Below, piece after piece: positions 27,313 through 39,770 of a stretch of DNA of 64,000 nt (its first letter is position 1; each line of letters begins with the position of its first letter). The notes beneath the pieces are model-generated. The model saw nothing but the letters and a program-made list of their open reading frames with translations, had not been told where the DNA came from and ran no database searches. Made by a program: the position numbers and the translations under genes. Source of the stretch: Mycolicibacterium porcinum (lineage in GTDB: Bacteria > Actinomycetota > Actinomycetes > Mycobacteriales > Mycobacteriaceae); the NCBI GenBank assembly GCA_001942045.1, contig MSTD01000020.1:1-64000 (forward strand), written 5' to 3'.

Positions 27313-29984
27313 TGGGGCAGCCCGGCCAGGCGTGCCGTGATCCGCTCGACCTCTTCGGAAGCCAACTGTTGCCGGCCGCGGATCTTGTCGACGACGTTCT
27401 CGGGCGCCTTGGCCAGGAAGGCCTCGTTGCCGAGCTTCGCTGTCGTGGTGGCGAGTTCCTTCTGCGCGGCGGCCAGGTCTTTCTCCAGCCGGCGGCGCTC
27501 GGCGGCGACGTCGACGGTGCCCGAGGTGTCCACCTCGACGAGCACCGTGGCCTGCGTCAGGCGCACCTCGACGGATGCCGACGGGGTGAACCCGTCGTCG
27601 GCGTCGGTCAGCCAGGCCAACGCGGTGATCGCGGGCAGGTGCTCGGTCAGGCCGGCCTCGGCGATGGCCGAGAGCCGGGCCGGGACGCGCTGCCGGTCGG
27701 CCAGGCCCTGGTCGCTGCGGAAGCGCCGCACCTCGGTGATCAGCTTCTGCATGTCGGCGATGTGTTGTGCCGCAACGGGATCCAGCGCGATGCCAGACGG
27801 CTGCGGCCACTGGGCGATGACGATCGACTCGCCGTCGGTGAGCGTCTTCCACAGCGTCTCGGTGACGAACGGCATGACCGGGTGCAGCAGCTTGAGCAGC
27901 GCGTCGAGCACGGCGGCCAGCACCGCTGTCGTGTGCGCCACACCTTGATCTCTCTCGGAGCCGAGCTGAACCTTGGCCAATTCCACGTACCAGTCACAGA
28001 ACTCGTCCCACGCGAAGTGGTACAGCGATTCGCAGGCCCGGCTGAACTCGTAGCTGTCGAGCGCCGCATCCACCTCGGCGCGGACCTCTTCGAGGCGACC
28101 GAGGATCCAGCGGTCGGCGTCGGTCAGATCAGCAGCGGCGGGCAGTTCCGCGGGAGCGGCACCGTTCATCAACGCGAAGCGCGTCGCGTTGAACAGCTTG
28201 GTGGCGAAATTTCGGGAAGCCCTGGCGTGGTCCTCACCGATGGAAAGGTCACCGCCGGGGCTGGCGCCGCGCGCCAAGGTGAATCGCAAGGCGTCGGCAC
28301 CGAACTTCTCCACCCAGTCCAGCGGGTCGATGCCGTTGCCGCGCGACTTGCTCATCTTGCGGCCGAACTCGTCGCGGATCAGCCCGTGCAGGAAGACGTT
28401 TTCAAACGGCACCTGCGGGCCGGACTTTTTCGCGGCACCGTCAGCCGTGATCGCCGGATCGTCGGCGACGAACGTGCCGAACATCATCATCCGGGCCACC
28501 CAGAAGAACAGGATGTCGTAACCGGTGACCAGCACTGAAGTCGGATAGAACTTGGCCAGCTCGGGGGTGTGCTCAGGCCACCCCATCGTGGAGAACGGCC
28601 ACAGCGCCGACGAGAACCAGGTGTCGAGCACGTCGGGGTCCTGTTCCCAGCCGGCCGGCGGGGTCTCGTCGGGGCCGACGCACACGGTCTCACCGTTGGG
28701 GCCGTGCCAGATCGGGATCCGGTGGCCCCACCACAGCTGCCGGGAGATGCACCAGTCGTGCATGTTGTCCACCCAGGCGAACCAGCGCGGCTCCAGGCTC
28801 GGCGGGTGAATCACGGTGTCGCCGTTGCGCACCGCATCGCCTGCCGCCTTGGCCAGGCCGTCCACCTTGACCCACCACTGCAGGGACAGCCGCGGCTCGA
28901 TGGGCTCGCCGCTGCGCTCGGAATGTCCGACGCTGTGCAGGTAGGGCCGCTTCTCTTCGACGATCCGGCCCTGCTCGGCCAGCGCCTCGCGCACCTTGAC
29001 CCGGGCTTCGAACCGGTCCATGCCGTCGAATTGGGTTCCGGTGTCGGCGATCCGGCCCTTGGCGTCCATGATCGTCGGCATCGGCAGCTGATGGCGCAGG
29101 CCGATCTCGAAGTCGTTGGGGTCATGCGCAGGGGTGACTTTGACTGCGCCGGTACCGAATTCGGGGTCGACGTGGGTGTCGGCCACGATCACCATTCCGT
29201 GGTCGACGAACGGGTGCGGCAGCGTTGTGCCGACCAGGTGGCGGTACCGCTCGTCGTCGGGATGCACCGCGATCGCGGTGTCACCGAGCATGGTCTCGAC
29301 ACGGGTGGTGGCGACGATGATGTGGGGCTCGTCGTCGTTCATCGAACCGTAGCGGAACGAGACCAGCTCACCCTCGACGTCCTCGTACTTGACCTCGAGG
29401 TCACTGATCGCGGTCTCCAGCACCGGCGACCAGTTCACCAACCGCTCGGCCTGGTAGATCAGCCCGGCGTCGAAGAGTCGCTTGAAGATGGTGCGCACCG
29501 CCCGCGACAGGCCCTCGTCCATGGTGAAGCGGTCCCGGCTCCAGTCCACGCCGTCACCGAGGCGGCGCATCTGCCCGCCGATCGTGCCGCCGGATTCGCG
29601 CTTCCAGTCCCACACCTTCTCGACGAACAGCTCGCGGCCGAAGTCTTCTTTCGTCTTCCCGTCGACGGCGAGCTGCTTCTCCACCACCGTCTGGGTGGCG
29701 ATGCCGGCATGGTCCATCCCGGGCAGCCACAGCACCTCATATCCCTGCATGCGCTTACGCCGGGTGAGGGCATCCATCAGGGTGTGGTCGAGCGCGTGGC
29801 CCATGTGCAGGCTGCCGGTCACGTTCGGCGGCGGCAGCACGATCGAGTACGGCGGCTTTTCGCTGGCCGGATCGGCGGTGAAGTATCCGGCGTCCACCCA
29901 GCCCTGGTACAGGTCGGCTTCTACCGCGGCCGGATCCCAGGATTTGGGGAGGACGTCGGCACGATTGTCAGGGGTGGGAGTCAC
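27309..29984 (-). CDS. valS: Valyl-tRNA synthetase
   Basis: An 891-residue class I synthetase. The HIGH motif is [13 protein letters not shown], and the KMSKS motif is near residue 545 ([11 protein letters not shown]). A CP1 editing domain lies between them ([17 protein letters not shown]). The C-terminal coiled-coil tRNA arm runs through [22 protein letters not shown] at 29984 is the start. It is the first gene of the valS-folC-DUF4233-ndk run. No T-box leader is visible upstream. Confidence 0.96.
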   Translation of the reverse strand: MTPTPDNRADVLPKSWDPAAVEADLYQGWVDAGYFTADPASEKPPYSIVLPPPNVTGSLHMGHALDHTLMDALTRRKRMQGYEVLWLPGMDHAGIATQTVVEKQLAVDGKTKEDFGRELFVEKVWDWKRESGGTIGGQMRRLGDGVDWSRDRFTMDEGLSRAVRTIFKRLFDAGLIYQAERLVNWSPVLETAISDLEVKYEDVEGELVSFRYGSMNDDEPHIIVATTRVETMLGDTAIAVHPDDERYRHLVGTTLPHPFVDHGMVIVADTHVDPEFGTGAVKVTPAHDPNDFEIGLRHQLPMPTIMDAKGRIADTGTQFDGMDRFEARVKVREALAEQGRIVEEKRPYLHSVGHSERSGEPIEPRLSLQWWVKVDGLAKAAGDAVRNGDTVIHPPSLEPRWFAWVDNMHDWCISRQLWWGHRIPIWHGPNGETVCVGPDETPPAGWEQDPDVLDTWFSSALWPFSTMGWPEHTPELAKFYPTSVLVTGYDILFFWVARMMMFGTFVADDPAITADGAAKKSGPQVPFENVFLHGLIRDEFGRKMSKSRGNGIDPLDWVEKFGADALRFTLARGASPGGDLSIGEDHARASRNFATKLFNATRFALMNGAAPAELPAAADLTDADRWILGRLEEVRAEVDAALDSYEFSRACESLYHFAWDEFCDWYVELAKVQLGSERDQGVAHTTAVLAAVLDALLKLLHPVMPFVTETLWKTLTDGESIVIAQWPQPSGIALDPVAAQHIADMQKLITEVRRFRSDQGLADRQRVPARLSAIAEAGLTEHLPAITALAWLTDADDGFTPSASVEVRLTQATVLVEVDTSGTVDVAAERRRLEKDLAAAQKELATTTAKLGNEAFLAKAPENVVDKIRGRQQLASEEVERITARLAGLPQ

Positions 29985-30017
29985 CGAGCCATTCTAAGAA
30001 GGACGTGCACCGAAACG

Positions 30018-30065
30018 CGAAAGCCCCCGATGCCCGGTGCGTTCGCTGGGCGTCGGAGGCTTTCG
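30018..30065 (-). terminator. Terminator of the DUF937 gene
   Basis: CGAAAGCCCCCGATGCCC (30018-30035) and GGGCGTCGGAGGCTTTCG (30048-30065) form a long GC-rich stem with two single mismatches and a 12-base loop. On the minus strand it lies about 20 bases after the DUF937 stop and is followed by a short T-containing stretch, between that gene and valS. Confidence 0.75.
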
Positions 30066-30083
30066 AGCCGGTCTGTGCCGAAG

Positions 30084-30704
30084 TTACTTCTTGCCGCCGA
30101 GCAGGCCGCCGAGGATCTCGCCGATGGCGTTGCCCTGGCCGCCACCGCCGCCGAGGACGCTGCCGAGGATGCTGCCCAGCGGGTTGTTGTTGGCGGCGGC
30201 ACCGCCGCCGACCGCTCCACCCAGGATGCTGCCGAGGATGTCCCCCAGCCCACCACCGGAGGCCTGAGGCTGCGGGGCCGACTCGGCGGGTGCGTTCTTC
30301 TGAGCGAACTGCTTGCCGATGTAGGCCAGCACGATCGGCGCCAGGATCGGCAGCAGTTGCTTGATCAGGCCGCTGCCGCCGGCACCGGTCCCGGCCAGCG
30401 CCGACGCGACCTGGCCGCTGTCGTTGCCGCCGAAGATCTTCGACACCATCTGATCGCCTTGCTGTGCGTCGACCTGGTCGACGCTGACGCCGCCGTCGAG
30501 CAAGCCGCTGACACCTTGCGCGGTGACCGCGGACTCGAGGTCACTCGAATCGATGTTGTCCGCTTGTACGTTTTCCGCCACACCACCGACCAGGGCCGGA
30601 ACCAGGGTCTTGATGGCGGCGTTCACCTCGCCTTCGTCCGCGCCGAGCTTGTTTGCGATATCCGCCACGGGGATCTGAGCGAAAAGTTCGTCGAGACCGG
30701 CCAT
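30084..30704 (-). CDS. DUF937 domain protein
   Basis: A 206-residue protein. The N-terminal two thirds is a DUF937 domain (LFAQIPVADIANKLGADEGEV, then AAIKTLVPALVGGVAENVQ). One hydrophobic segment follows (LLPILAPIVLAYIGKQF), then a low-complexity Gly/Leu tail with repeats of the type LGDILGSILGG, LGSILGSVLGG and IGEILGGLLGG. This repeated GxILGxLLGG tail may self-associate or lie on membranes. Members are widespread in mycobacteria without an assigned function. It is a single gene with its own terminator. Confidence 0.8.
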   Translation of the reverse strand: MAGLDELFAQIPVADIANKLGADEGEVNAAIKTLVPALVGGVAENVQADNIDSSDLESAVTAQGVSGLLDGGVSVDQVDAQQGDQMVSKIFGGNDSGQVASALAGTGAGGSGLIKQLLPILAPIVLAYIGKQFAQKNAPAESAPQPQASGGGLGDILGSILGGAVGGGAAANNNPLGSILGSVLGGGGGQGNAIGEILGGLLGGKK

Positions 30705-30819
30705 TGTTCATCCCATCTTCGTTGCTGGCGTACTGGAAGTCCTCGGCACCGACACTAGTCGAATCTGATCTTGTCCCACAGGTGTTCGACGCAGGCCGAT
30801 CGATTCATGTCGCGGTGGC

Positions 30820-32070
30820 TCAGCCCAGCTTGGTGGTCTCAAGCGACACTCCGGCGGCCGGTAGCCGGGTGAGCAGGACATCCCCCATCGCGGCCACCGG
30901 CGTCAGCACGCCGCGCCGTTCCGACAGTGCGTCACGGTCGGTTGCCAGCGCGAGCCCGCACTCGCCGAGCAACACCGCGGTCGACTTGTATCCGGGATCG
31001 CCTTGCTGGGCCATGCTTGTCACGTACCTGGCGCCCGACGTCGTGGTGGTGTAGGTCTCGACGCGGTAGTGGCCCCGCTCGCGCACCCGTTCGCTGGGAC
31101 CGGTTCCGGGCTTGGGGGCCACCTTCGCGACCAGGCCGCCGGGGAGCCGGTTGAAGTAGCGGCCGCCGACACCGAGGGTGAATGCGTTGGCCCCCGTTAC
31201 CGCCGCCGCAGCCAGTGGCGCGGCGAACGACCGGCCCAGGCTCATCTGCTCGGCGTACTCGAAGCGGCGTCCGTAGGCATAGTTCAGTAATGCGTTGCTA
31301 CGCCGCACGATTCGCGTGTTCGGCGCGGCCATCGCGAATGCGCCGGTCCAGTAGCCGGCGAGCTCGGGAGCGATCTCACCGCCGCGCCGCCACCGCACGT
31401 CCGGCTGAGCGCCGAGTTCGGGCTCGGCCCCGCGGTCGGGGCTCAGCGTGTACGGATCGTTCATCAGCGCCCGGGCTTCCGGATCCGACGACAGGGTGTC
31501 GAGCAGCTCCAGCATCGAGGCCACGGTGCCGCCCGACACGCCGCCGGCGAAACTGCGGACCACCAGGTTGGTGTCGCCGAGCTCACCTGCGCCGTCGGCG
31601 AGCGCACGCTGATAGAGCGCGTACACCGTGAGATCGGATGGCACCGAATCGAATCCGCACGAATGCACGATCCGTGCCCCCGTGTCGACCGCCTGCTTGT
31701 GGTGCAGGTCGATGCTGTCGCGGATGAACGTCGTCTCGCCGGTGAGATCGGCATAGTCGGTGCCGGCCGCGGCACAGGCAGCGACCAGCGGCATGCCGTA
31801 TCGGGCGTAGGGACCCACCGTCGTCACCACCACCTGAGTGCGCGCGGCCATCGCATCGAGTGAGGCCTGCGAGGTGGCGTCGGCGGTGATCAGTGGCCAC
31901 GACTGCGCGGCGGGTGCCAGACCGTCGCGGATCGCGCGCAAGCGCTCCTCGGACCGGCCGGCCAGCGCGATCCGGGCCGATCCCCCGGCTCTGGCCAGGT
32001 ATTCGGCGGTCAGTTTCCCGGCGAAACCCGTGGCGCCGTACAGCACCAGATCAAACTCACGCTGCGTCAC
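30820..32070 (-). CDS. Saccharopine dehydrogenase-like trans-acting enoyl reductase
   Basis: A 416-residue protein with an N-terminal Rossmann motif (LVLYGATGFAGKLTAEYLA) and a saccharopine-dehydrogenase-like body (GETTFIRDSIDLHHKQAVDTG, CGFDSVPSDLTVYALYQRA). It is closest to the mycobacterial group of Rv2449c and Rv2953, the latter a trans-acting enoyl reductase for phthiocerol and phenolglycolipid synthesis. No polyketide synthase lies here, so a lipid-reductase role is likely but the substrate is unknown. It is ten bases after the S9 peptidase gene and probably co-transcribed with it. Confidence 0.82.
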   Translation of the reverse strand: MTQREFDLVLYGATGFAGKLTAEYLARAGGSARIALAGRSEERLRAIRDGLAPAAQSWPLITADATSQASLDAMAARTQVVVTTVGPYARYGMPLVAACAAAGTDYADLTGETTFIRDSIDLHHKQAVDTGARIVHSCGFDSVPSDLTVYALYQRALADGAGELGDTNLVVRSFAGGVSGGTVASMLELLDTLSSDPEARALMNDPYTLSPDRGAEPELGAQPDVRWRRGGEIAPELAGYWTGAFAMAAPNTRIVRRSNALLNYAYGRRFEYAEQMSLGRSFAAPLAAAAVTGANAFTLGVGGRYFNRLPGGLVAKVAPKPGTGPSERVRERGHYRVETYTTTTSGARYVTSMAQQGDPGYKSTAVLLGECGLALATDRDALSERRGVLTPVAAMGDVLLTRLPAAGVSLETTKLG

Positions 32071-32080
32071 GGTCTCGACG

Positions 32081-34048
32081 CTACCCGAGCAGTTCCGGCA
32101 GCTGCACCGGTTCGCCCCGCAGGTGATCGGCCAGGAATGCGGTCACCACCTGGTACCAGATCTTTGCGTGCGGCGGCGACAGCACCCAGTGGTTCTCGGT
32201 CGGGTAATACAGGAAGCGGTGCGGGCTCTGTCCGTTCTCGTCGGCCGGCCGCCCCGAATACGTGAGCAACTCGTACCACAGCCGCAACCCCTCGCCGATC
32301 GGCACGCGATAGTCCTTGTCGCCGTGGATGACCAGCATCGGGGTGGTGATCTCACCGACGAACCGGTGCGGTGAATTGCGGTGGGCCATCTCGGGTGTCA
32401 TCTCGCGAGCCCACCAGTACGCACCGTCGGTGGTGGGGCCGAACTGGTCCAGTGCCCACAGGCTGGCATGGGTGACGATCGCCTGGAATCGATCGGTGTG
32501 CCCGGCGATCCAGTTGGCCATGTAGCCGCCGAACGAGCCGCCCATCGCGGCGGTACGGGACGCGTCGACCCGTGGATGTGCGCACGCGGCATCCGTTGCC
32601 GCCATCAGGTCGGTGTAGGGCTCAGCACCCCAGGCGCCCCACCCCCGGGCGATGAAGTCCTGGCCGTAGCCGGTCGAGAGTCCCGGGTCCGGCATCAGCA
32701 CGGCGTAGCCCTTGGCAGTGAGCAGCCACGGATTCCACCGCCAGTGCCAGGTGTTCCAGCTGCCCAGCGGTCCGCCGTGAATCCACAGCACCAATGGGGC
32801 CGGTTCGTCTCCGTCGGGCAGCGTGAGCCAGGACCGGACCGGTGTGCCGTCGGCGGCGGTCGTGGTCACCTCGGTCACGGTCCCAGGCAGTTCGGGCACA
32901 TCGAGGCACGGCAGCTCGGTCACGGTGCCGTCCCGATCGATGCGGACCGGATGCGGCGGCACGGCATAGGAGCTGCGCAACGCGAAAATCACTCCGCCGG
33001 GTGCGGGTCGCACGTCGGTGTAGGTGAAGTCGTCGTGGGTGAGTCGGGTGACCGCGCCGGAGCCCGGGTCGACGGAGAAAATGGGACCACGGCCGCCGTC
33101 GTCGGCCGTCACGATCAGCGCCGACGAATCCGTCGTCCACGCCACCGAGGACGGCCAGCGGTCCCAGTCGGCGGTCAGCTCCACCGGATTCTCACCGAAC
33201 CGCATGCAGCACAACGTGATCCGAGGTGGCGCGGTGGGAGTGGAATGGGTTTCCCTGGTGAACGCCACCGCGCTACCGTCCGGCGCGATCGCGGGGCGTT
33301 CCAGGTCGGCTCCGGGTTCCTCGGCGATGGTGGTGCGTTCGCCTGTGGCCCGGTCGATGCGCACCAGGATCACCCGCAGGGCTGTGCCGGGACCTGGCGC
33401 CTGCCAGGACGTCACCACGAATGTGCCGTCGGCGCTGAGATCGAAGGTCGTCTCCCGCAATGCCGCCCCCGGGTCGGCGGTCAGGTCCCGCCGCCCATCG
33501 GCGTCGAAGAGGTGTGGTTGGTCCGGCCCGAGGTCGTGATCCCAGTACCGAACCGGGTAACCGGTGTGCAGGATCGCCGACACCTTGGCGTCCTTGCGAG
33601 CGTCCCGCCGCGCCTTGTCGTCCTCCACGCCATCCGACGACGGCAACAGGGGCGCCGCCACGACCGTGACGTCGGCGGCCCGGGCGCTGAGCGCGCCGGT
33701 GACGCCGCCAGGCATGGTCACTGCCTCGAACGCCTCGCCACCGGTCGCGGGCAGACGCCACAGGGCCGCGGGCGGCTTGTCCTCGCCGTCGCCGCCACGC
33801 ACCGCGACGAACAGCAGATCGCCGTCGGCGGTGAACACCGGTGCCGACTCCCCCTTGATCCCGTGGGTCAGCCGGCGCGCAGGTTTTATCCCGGCGGGAT
33901 CCAATTCCCATATCGCACTCAGGAATTCGGTTCGCTTGTCATTGAGTGCGCTCACCGTGGTGACCAGCCGAGAGCCATCCGGTGACACTGCGAGACCCGA
34001 TACCCGGGGCAACGCGAGGTAGTCGTCGAGATCGTCAAACGCCGTCAT
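32081..34048 (-). CDS. Prolyl-oligopeptidase family (S9) peptidase
   Basis: A 655-residue serine peptidase. The N-terminal two thirds is a WD40/TolB-like beta-propeller (LAVSPDGSRLVTTVSALNDKR; GTFVVTSWQAPGPG). The C-terminal catalytic alpha/beta hydrolase domain has the nucleophile in GGSFGGYMANW (Ser near 504) and the final His in PTENHWVLSP. The oxyanion region is LWIHGGPLGSWN. No signal peptide is seen, so it is cytoplasmic and cleaves short peptides or acyl-peptides. The start at 34048 removes ten non-conserved residues. Confidence 0.88.
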   Translation of the reverse strand: MTAFDDLDDYLALPRVSGLAVSPDGSRLVTTVSALNDKRTEFLSAIWELDPAGIKPARRLTHGIKGESAPVFTADGDLLFVAVRGGDGEDKPPAALWRLPATGGEAFEAVTMPGGVTGALSARAADVTVVAAPLLPSSDGVEDDKARRDARKDAKVSAILHTGYPVRYWDHDLGPDQPHLFDADGRRDLTADPGAALRETTFDLSADGTFVVTSWQAPGPGTALRVILVRIDRATGERTTIAEEPGADLERPAIAPDGSAVAFTRETHSTPTAPPRITLCCMRFGENPVELTADWDRWPSSVAWTTDSSALIVTADDGGRGPIFSVDPGSGAVTRLTHDDFTYTDVRPAPGGVIFALRSSYAVPPHPVRIDRDGTVTELPCLDVPELPGTVTEVTTTAADGTPVRSWLTLPDGDEPAPLVLWIHGGPLGSWNTWHWRWNPWLLTAKGYAVLMPDPGLSTGYGQDFIARGWGAWGAEPYTDLMAATDAACAHPRVDASRTAAMGGSFGGYMANWIAGHTDRFQAIVTHASLWALDQFGPTTDGAYWWAREMTPEMAHRNSPHRFVGEITTPMLVIHGDKDYRVPIGEGLRLWYELLTYSGRPADENGQSPHRFLYYPTENHWVLSPPHAKIWYQVVTAFLADHLRGEPVQLPELLG

Positions 34049-34122
34049 GGCTGTCCACCGTAACGGCGCGGCCCGCACCGGAGTCCGGTACGGGCCGCGT
34101 GGCAGAGCTGTTCCCCGGTGGG

Positions 34123-34734
34123 TCAGACCACTTCGGTGATCTTGCCGGTGACGTCGGCTCGCACCTGCTTGCTGCTGCGCTCGCCCTGGACGTTGATGAA
34201 CATGATGATGTTCTCGTCGAACGGAATGTTGCGCTTGATGCTCACCGTCTGGACCTTGCCGTCAGGAATCTCGCTCGCCGCCACCGCGCCGTCGATCGCC
34301 GCTGCGATCGCACTGCTGGGCACATCGGAGGTGGCGAACAGATTCTGCTGCAGCGCCTCGGTGTCGTCGTCGTAGTCGATCGGCCGAGACGGTGCGACGG
34401 CCCCGGACGTGTAGCTCCATTCGTTCAGCTCGGTCGGGGCGTTCGGGTCGACGGCCTCCACCTTGATCACACCCGGGGTGATCACCACATCGACCACCTG
34501 CATCGGGTTGGCCCCGACCTTGTCCGCGATCGCCGCATACGCGTTGTCGATGCCTTCGGCGGTGAACAGGTTGCCCGAGACTGCTTCGGTGATCTTCTCC
34601 GTACCCGACGCCACGACCTTCTCGGCCGCACCGGCGGCGGCGTCCCTGAGCTCGGTGGCCTTCGAGCAACCGCTCAATACGGACGCGGCCAGGGCGGCTG
34701 CGCCAAGCGCAACACCGAAGCGGGTGAGTTTCAT
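34123..34734 (-). CDS. Conserved lipoprotein of unknown function
   Basis: A 203-residue exported lipoprotein. The signal MKLTRFGVALGAAALAASVLSGC has a lipobox (LSGC) with Cys23. GAGAGGA precedes the ATG at 34734. The mature part is acidic and soluble, with AGAAEKVVASGTEKITEAV near the start and SIKRNIPFDENIIMFINVQG near the end. I do not recognise a domain. It is divergent from the FAD monooxygenase and upstream of the S9 peptidase on the same strand. Confidence 0.8.
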   Translation of the reverse strand: MKLTRFGVALGAAALAASVLSGCSKATELRDAAAGAAEKVVASGTEKITEAVSGNLFTAEGIDNAYAAIADKVGANPMQVVDVVITPGVIKVEAVDPNAPTELNEWSYTSGAVAPSRPIDYDDDTEALQQNLFATSDVPSSAIAAAIDGAVAASEIPDGKVQTVSIKRNIPFDENIIMFINVQGERSSKQVRADVTGKITEVV

Positions 34735-34856
34735 CGGGTCCTCTCCATCGTTGTATCCCGGCCACGGCGGCAGGGAACCTGTGCAAGCACTGTGCAGACG
34801 CTGGAAGGCTACCGATCCCAACTTCGGCCACGGTGGGTCACCTCGCCCGGCCCGGT

Positions 34857-34862
34857 TAGATT
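34857..34862 (+). promoter_or_regulatory. -10 element of the FAD monooxygenase gene
   Basis: TAGATT lies exactly at -12 to -7 of the ATG at 34869, with no Shine-Dalgarno. This is the leaderless layout. The same hexamer at the same spacing precedes fdhF at 62502. Confidence 0.5.
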
Positions 34863-34868
34863 CGAGCG

Positions 34869-36017
34869 ATGGCACAGTCCGTCCTCGTCGTCGGTGCGGG
34901 TATCACCGGCCTGGCGACCGCAGTCGCGTTGCAGCAGCACGGATATGAGGTCGCCGTCCTCGAAACCCGGACCGACACCACCACGGGCGCCGGGATCAGC
35001 ATCTGGCCCAATGCCCTGGCGGCGCTCGACGAGATCGGGCTCGGTGACGCGGTCCGCGGGTCCGGCGGCCGGGTCACCGCCGGAGCGGTGCGCTGGCACG
35101 ACGGCACCTGGCTGCGCCGGCCCGCGGCCGACCGGATGACCAGAGCGCTGGGCGAACCGCTGGTGGTGATTCATCGGACGACGCTGACCGAGATCCTCAC
35201 CGCGGCGCTGCACCCGGGCACCGTCGAGTACGGGGTCGAGGTGCAGGCACTCGAGGTCCACGACGGCGCCGTGCGGCTGCGGCTGCGCGACGGCTCCGAC
35301 AGAGTCGCCACCGCGGTCATCGGCGCCGACGGAGTGGATTCCGTAGTGGCCCGTCACCTCAACGGCCCTCTGGAACGTCGCTACGCCGGGTACACGGCCT
35401 GGCGCGGGGTGGCCGAATACACCATCGACCCCGAACTGTCGGGCGAGACGATGGCCCCCGGGATGGAAGCCGGCCATGTGCCGCTCGGCACCCGCCACAC
35501 CTATTGGTTCGCCACCCAACGAACTCCGCAGGGACACTCCAATGACGGCGGGGAGCTGAGATACCTACAGCGAATCTTCGGCGGCTGGGCCGATCCCATC
35601 CCGGCGATACTCGCCGCAACCGATCCGCAACAGGTACTGCGCAACGACCTGTACGACCGCACCCCGGCGCGCCACTGGGCGCGGGGGCCGGTGGTGATCG
35701 CCGGGGACGCCGCACATCCGATGCGCCCCCATCTGGGCCAGGGCGGTTGCCAGGGACTGGAGGACGCGGCGACCCTGGCCGGCCTCGCGGTCCGGGAGCC
35801 GGATCTGCCGACCGCCTTCGCCCGCTTCGCGACCCTGCGGCGGAAGAGAGTCATGCGGATCGTGCGGGAGTCCCAATTGATCGGCCGGGTCGTGAACCTG
35901 CGCCCGCCCGCGCTCAGCGCCGCGGCCACCCGGGCGACCGTCGTCGTACCGGAATTCGTGTTGACCCGGCATCTGGCCTCGATCGCCGGACGCAGGGCCT
36001 TCACCCCCGTGCGCTGA
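34869..36017 (+). CDS. FAD-dependent aromatic-type monooxygenase
   Basis: A 382-residue group A flavin monooxygenase. It has the FAD-binding GxGxxG motif (VLVVGAGITGLATAVALQQHG), a GADGVDSVVA segment, and GDAAHPMRPHLGQGGCQGLEDA for FAD and NADPH contact. Members hydroxylate aromatic or polyketide substrates; the substrate is unknown. It ends two bases from the convergent rpfE stop with no room for a terminator between them. Confidence 0.85.
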   Translation: MAQSVLVVGAGITGLATAVALQQHGYEVAVLETRTDTTTGAGISIWPNALAALDEIGLGDAVRGSGGRVTAGAVRWHDGTWLRRPAADRMTRALGEPLVVIHRTTLTEILTAALHPGTVEYGVEVQALEVHDGAVRLRLRDGSDRVATAVIGADGVDSVVARHLNGPLERRYAGYTAWRGVAEYTIDPELSGETMAPGMEAGHVPLGTRHTYWFATQRTPQGHSNDGGELRYLQRIFGGWADPIPAILAATDPQQVLRNDLYDRTPARHWARGPVVIAGDAAHPMRPHLGQGGCQGLEDAATLAGLAVREPDLPTAFARFATLRRKRVMRIVRESQLIGRVVNLRPPALSAAATRATVVVPEFVLTRHLASIAGRRAFTPVR

Positions 36018-36019
36018 AC

Positions 36020-36568
<549 letters not shown>

Positions 36569-36583
36569 TCACTAATGGGTTCG

Positions 36584-36599
36584 TGTGACCAACGTCACC
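36584..36599. promoter_or_regulatory. CRP-like site upstream of rpfE
   Basis: TGTGA-CCAACG-TCACC differs by one outer base from the mycobacterial CRP (Rv3676) consensus TGTGA-N6-TCACA. It lies 88 bases upstream of the rpfE ATG. In M. tuberculosis, CRP controls rpfA, which makes a site here plausible. Confidence 0.5.
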
Positions 36600-36672
36600 C
36601 GTTACAGAGGAGGCTGAAGTTTTTCAGGGGGTTGTCGAGGCTCGAGTAACCGGAGGGCCTTCTGATGAAACA

Positions 36673-36704
36673 GAAGCGGTGCCGGGCAAGCCCGGCACCG
36701 CTTC
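36673..36704 (-). terminator. Intrinsic terminator of the second rpf gene
   Basis: GAAGCGGTGCCGGGC and GCCCGGCACCGCTTC form a perfect 15-bp stem with a two-base AA centre. On the minus strand it is followed by TGTTTCATC. It lies 25 bases after the stop of the rpf gene at 36730. Confidence 0.85.
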
Positions 36705-36729
36705 CTGTCAAGTTGTGGTTGCGCTGTAA

Positions 36730-38098
<1,369 letters not shown>

Positions 38099-38716
38099 TC
38101 ACGCACCGGGAAGATCGGCCGCGGTGTTGACGTTGGTCAGGGCGCGCTGCGGGGCCATCACGATCCGTTGCGTATCGACGGCCTCGGCCAGCGCCCGCAT
38201 GCTCCGCCGGCCCTCCCGCACCAGATCGGCGATCTGTTCGGTGAGCGCACTGCGGTAGATCCCCGCCAGGTAGTGGTCCCTGCCGTCCCACGGCAGCACG
38301 ATATCGGCAGGTATCCGCTCAGCTTGGGCCGCCAATACGTCGATCAGGTCCGCCGACAGATACGGCATGTCCACCGCGCAGACGAAGGCCCGGTCCACAC
38401 CGGCCTCGGCGACGGCGCGCAGTCCGCGCCCCGTCGCCACCAGCGGACCGACCCCACGCACCTCGTCGCGCAGGACCTCGGCACTCAGTGTTGGCAGTGG
38501 TTGACCAGGTGCGGCGATGACGAAAACCGGTGAACAGCGCGCACTCACCGCGCCGACGACATGCTCGACCATCGTCGAGCCGTCGAACGGCAGCGTCGCC
38601 TTGTCACGCCCCATGCGACGCGAAGCCCCGCCCGCCAGAACTACCGCGGCGAGCGGGGCTGTGCTCAATTCGTTTCGGTCGACCCGATCAGTCGACGGTC
38701 CAGGTGTCCTTGCCAC
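38099..38716 (-). CDS. mobA: Molybdenum cofactor guanylyltransferase
   Basis: Up to 205 residues. It joins GMP to molybdopterin to form the MGD cofactor. The nucleotidyltransferase signature is [20 protein letters not shown], with [16 protein letters not shown] and [16 protein letters not shown] further on. The GTG at 38716 overlaps korB by 29 bases. A TTG at 38668 would give a start closer to the conserved core, so the start is uncertain. Position and likeness match Rv2453c. FdhF at the end of the window is a likely user of its product. Confidence 0.88.
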   Translation of the reverse strand: MARTPGPSTDRVDRNELSTAPLAAVVLAGGASRRMGRDKATLPFDGSTMVEHVVGAVSARCSPVFVIAAPGQPLPTLSAEVLRDEVRGVGPLVATGRGLRAVAEAGVDRAFVCAVDMPYLSADLIDVLAAQAERIPADIVLPWDGRDHYLAGIYRSALTEQIADLVREGRRSMRALAEAVDTQRIVMAPQRALTNVNTAADLPGA

Positions 38717-39770
38717 GCAGCAAGGATTGCAGAGCCGCGGTGTCGTGGGGCTTGGATTCGATCGCCGTGTTGACCTGCTGGCGCGCGGCGTCGTCGTAGG
38801 TGGGCCGGCTGACCTTGCGGAAGACGCCCATCACCATGTGATCGAGGTTCTGCTCGCTCAGCCGCGACAGCGCGAAAGCGTAAGCGGGATCGTCGATCTC
38901 GGCGTTGTGCACCACGATGTCGGAGGCTGCGACGTCGGCGGTCTTGGCGACCTCAAGGCCGTAACCGGACTTGACGACGCAGTACTCACCGTCGGTACCG
39001 AATTTGATCGGCTCACCGTGGGTGACGTTGATCAGCCGCTCTTCGGCGCCTTCCTTGCGGAGCGCGTCGAACGACCCGTCGTTGAAGATCGGGCAGTCCT
39101 GCATGATCTCCACCAGCGCGGCGCCACGGTGCTCGGCCGCACCGCGCAGCACCTCGGACAGCCCCTTGCGGTCGGAATCCAACGCGCGGCCGACGAACGT
39201 GGCCTCGGCCCCCAGCGCCAGCGACACCGGGTTGAACGGGTAGTCCAGGGAGCCCATCGGCGTCGACTTGGTGACCTTGCCGACCTCGGAGGTCGGCGAG
39301 TACTGGCCCTTGGTCAGGCCGTAGATCCGGTTGTTGAACAGCAGGATCGTGATGTTGATGTTGCGGCGCAGCGCGTGGATCAGGTGGTTGCCACCGATCG
39401 ACAGCGAGTCACCGTCACCGGTGACGACCCACACCGACAGATCGGGCCGGGCCAGCGCCAGACCGGTGGCGATGGTCGGGGCACGACCGTGGATCGAGTG
39501 GAAGCCGTAGGTCTCCAGGTAGTACGGGAACCGGCTGGAGCAGCCGATACCGCTGATGAACGCGATGTTCTCGCGTTTGAGCCCCAGCTCCGGCAGGAAG
39601 TTGCGGATGGTGTTGAGGATGACGTAGTCACCGCAACCCGGGCACCAGCGGACTTCCTGGTCACTGGTGAAGTCCTTGCCCTTCTGCGGCTGGTCGGTGG
39701 TGGGCACCAGGGCGTTCTTGGTCAACGACCCTTCGGTCAAACCCAGATCCGTACCGATCAAGTCAGTCAT
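38688..39770 (-). CDS. korB: 2-oxoglutarate:ferredoxin oxidoreductase, beta subunit
   Basis: A 360-residue KorB. It has the thiamine-diphosphate motif [23 protein letters not shown] and the cluster-binding start [13 protein letters not shown] with [14 protein letters not shown]. With KorA it converts 2-oxoglutarate and CoA to succinyl-CoA, reducing ferredoxin; in mycobacteria this provides a CoA-dependent branch of the TCA cycle. The ATG overlaps the korA stop by four bases, so translation is coupled. mobA overlaps its 3' end. Confidence 0.94.
   Translation of the reverse strand: MTDLIGTDLGLTEGSLTKNALVPTTDQPQKGKDFTSDQEVRWCPGCGDYVILNTIRNFLPELGLKRENIAFISGIGCSSRFPYYLETYGFHSIHGRAPTIATGLALARPDLSVWVVTGDGDSLSIGGNHLIHALRRNINITILLFNNRIYGLTKGQYSPTSEVGKVTKSTPMGSLDYPFNPVSLALGAEATFVGRALDSDRKGLSEVLRGAAEHRGAALVEIMQDCPIFNDGSFDALRKEGAEERLINVTHGEPIKFGTDGEYCVVKSGYGLEVAKTADVAASDIVVHNAEIDDPAYAFALSRLSEQNLDHMVMGVFRKVSRPTYDDAARQQVNTAIESKPHDTAALQSLLRGKDTWTVD

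Noticed and set aside
29985..30017. T-box leader for valS
   Set aside because: Only about 30 bases separate valS from the upstream terminator, too short for a T-box, and no T-box core was seen.
28569..30758. A plus-strand open frame of about 729 codons opposite valS
   Set aside because: Antisense shadow of valS and the DUF937 gene with no domain, start signal or neighbours.
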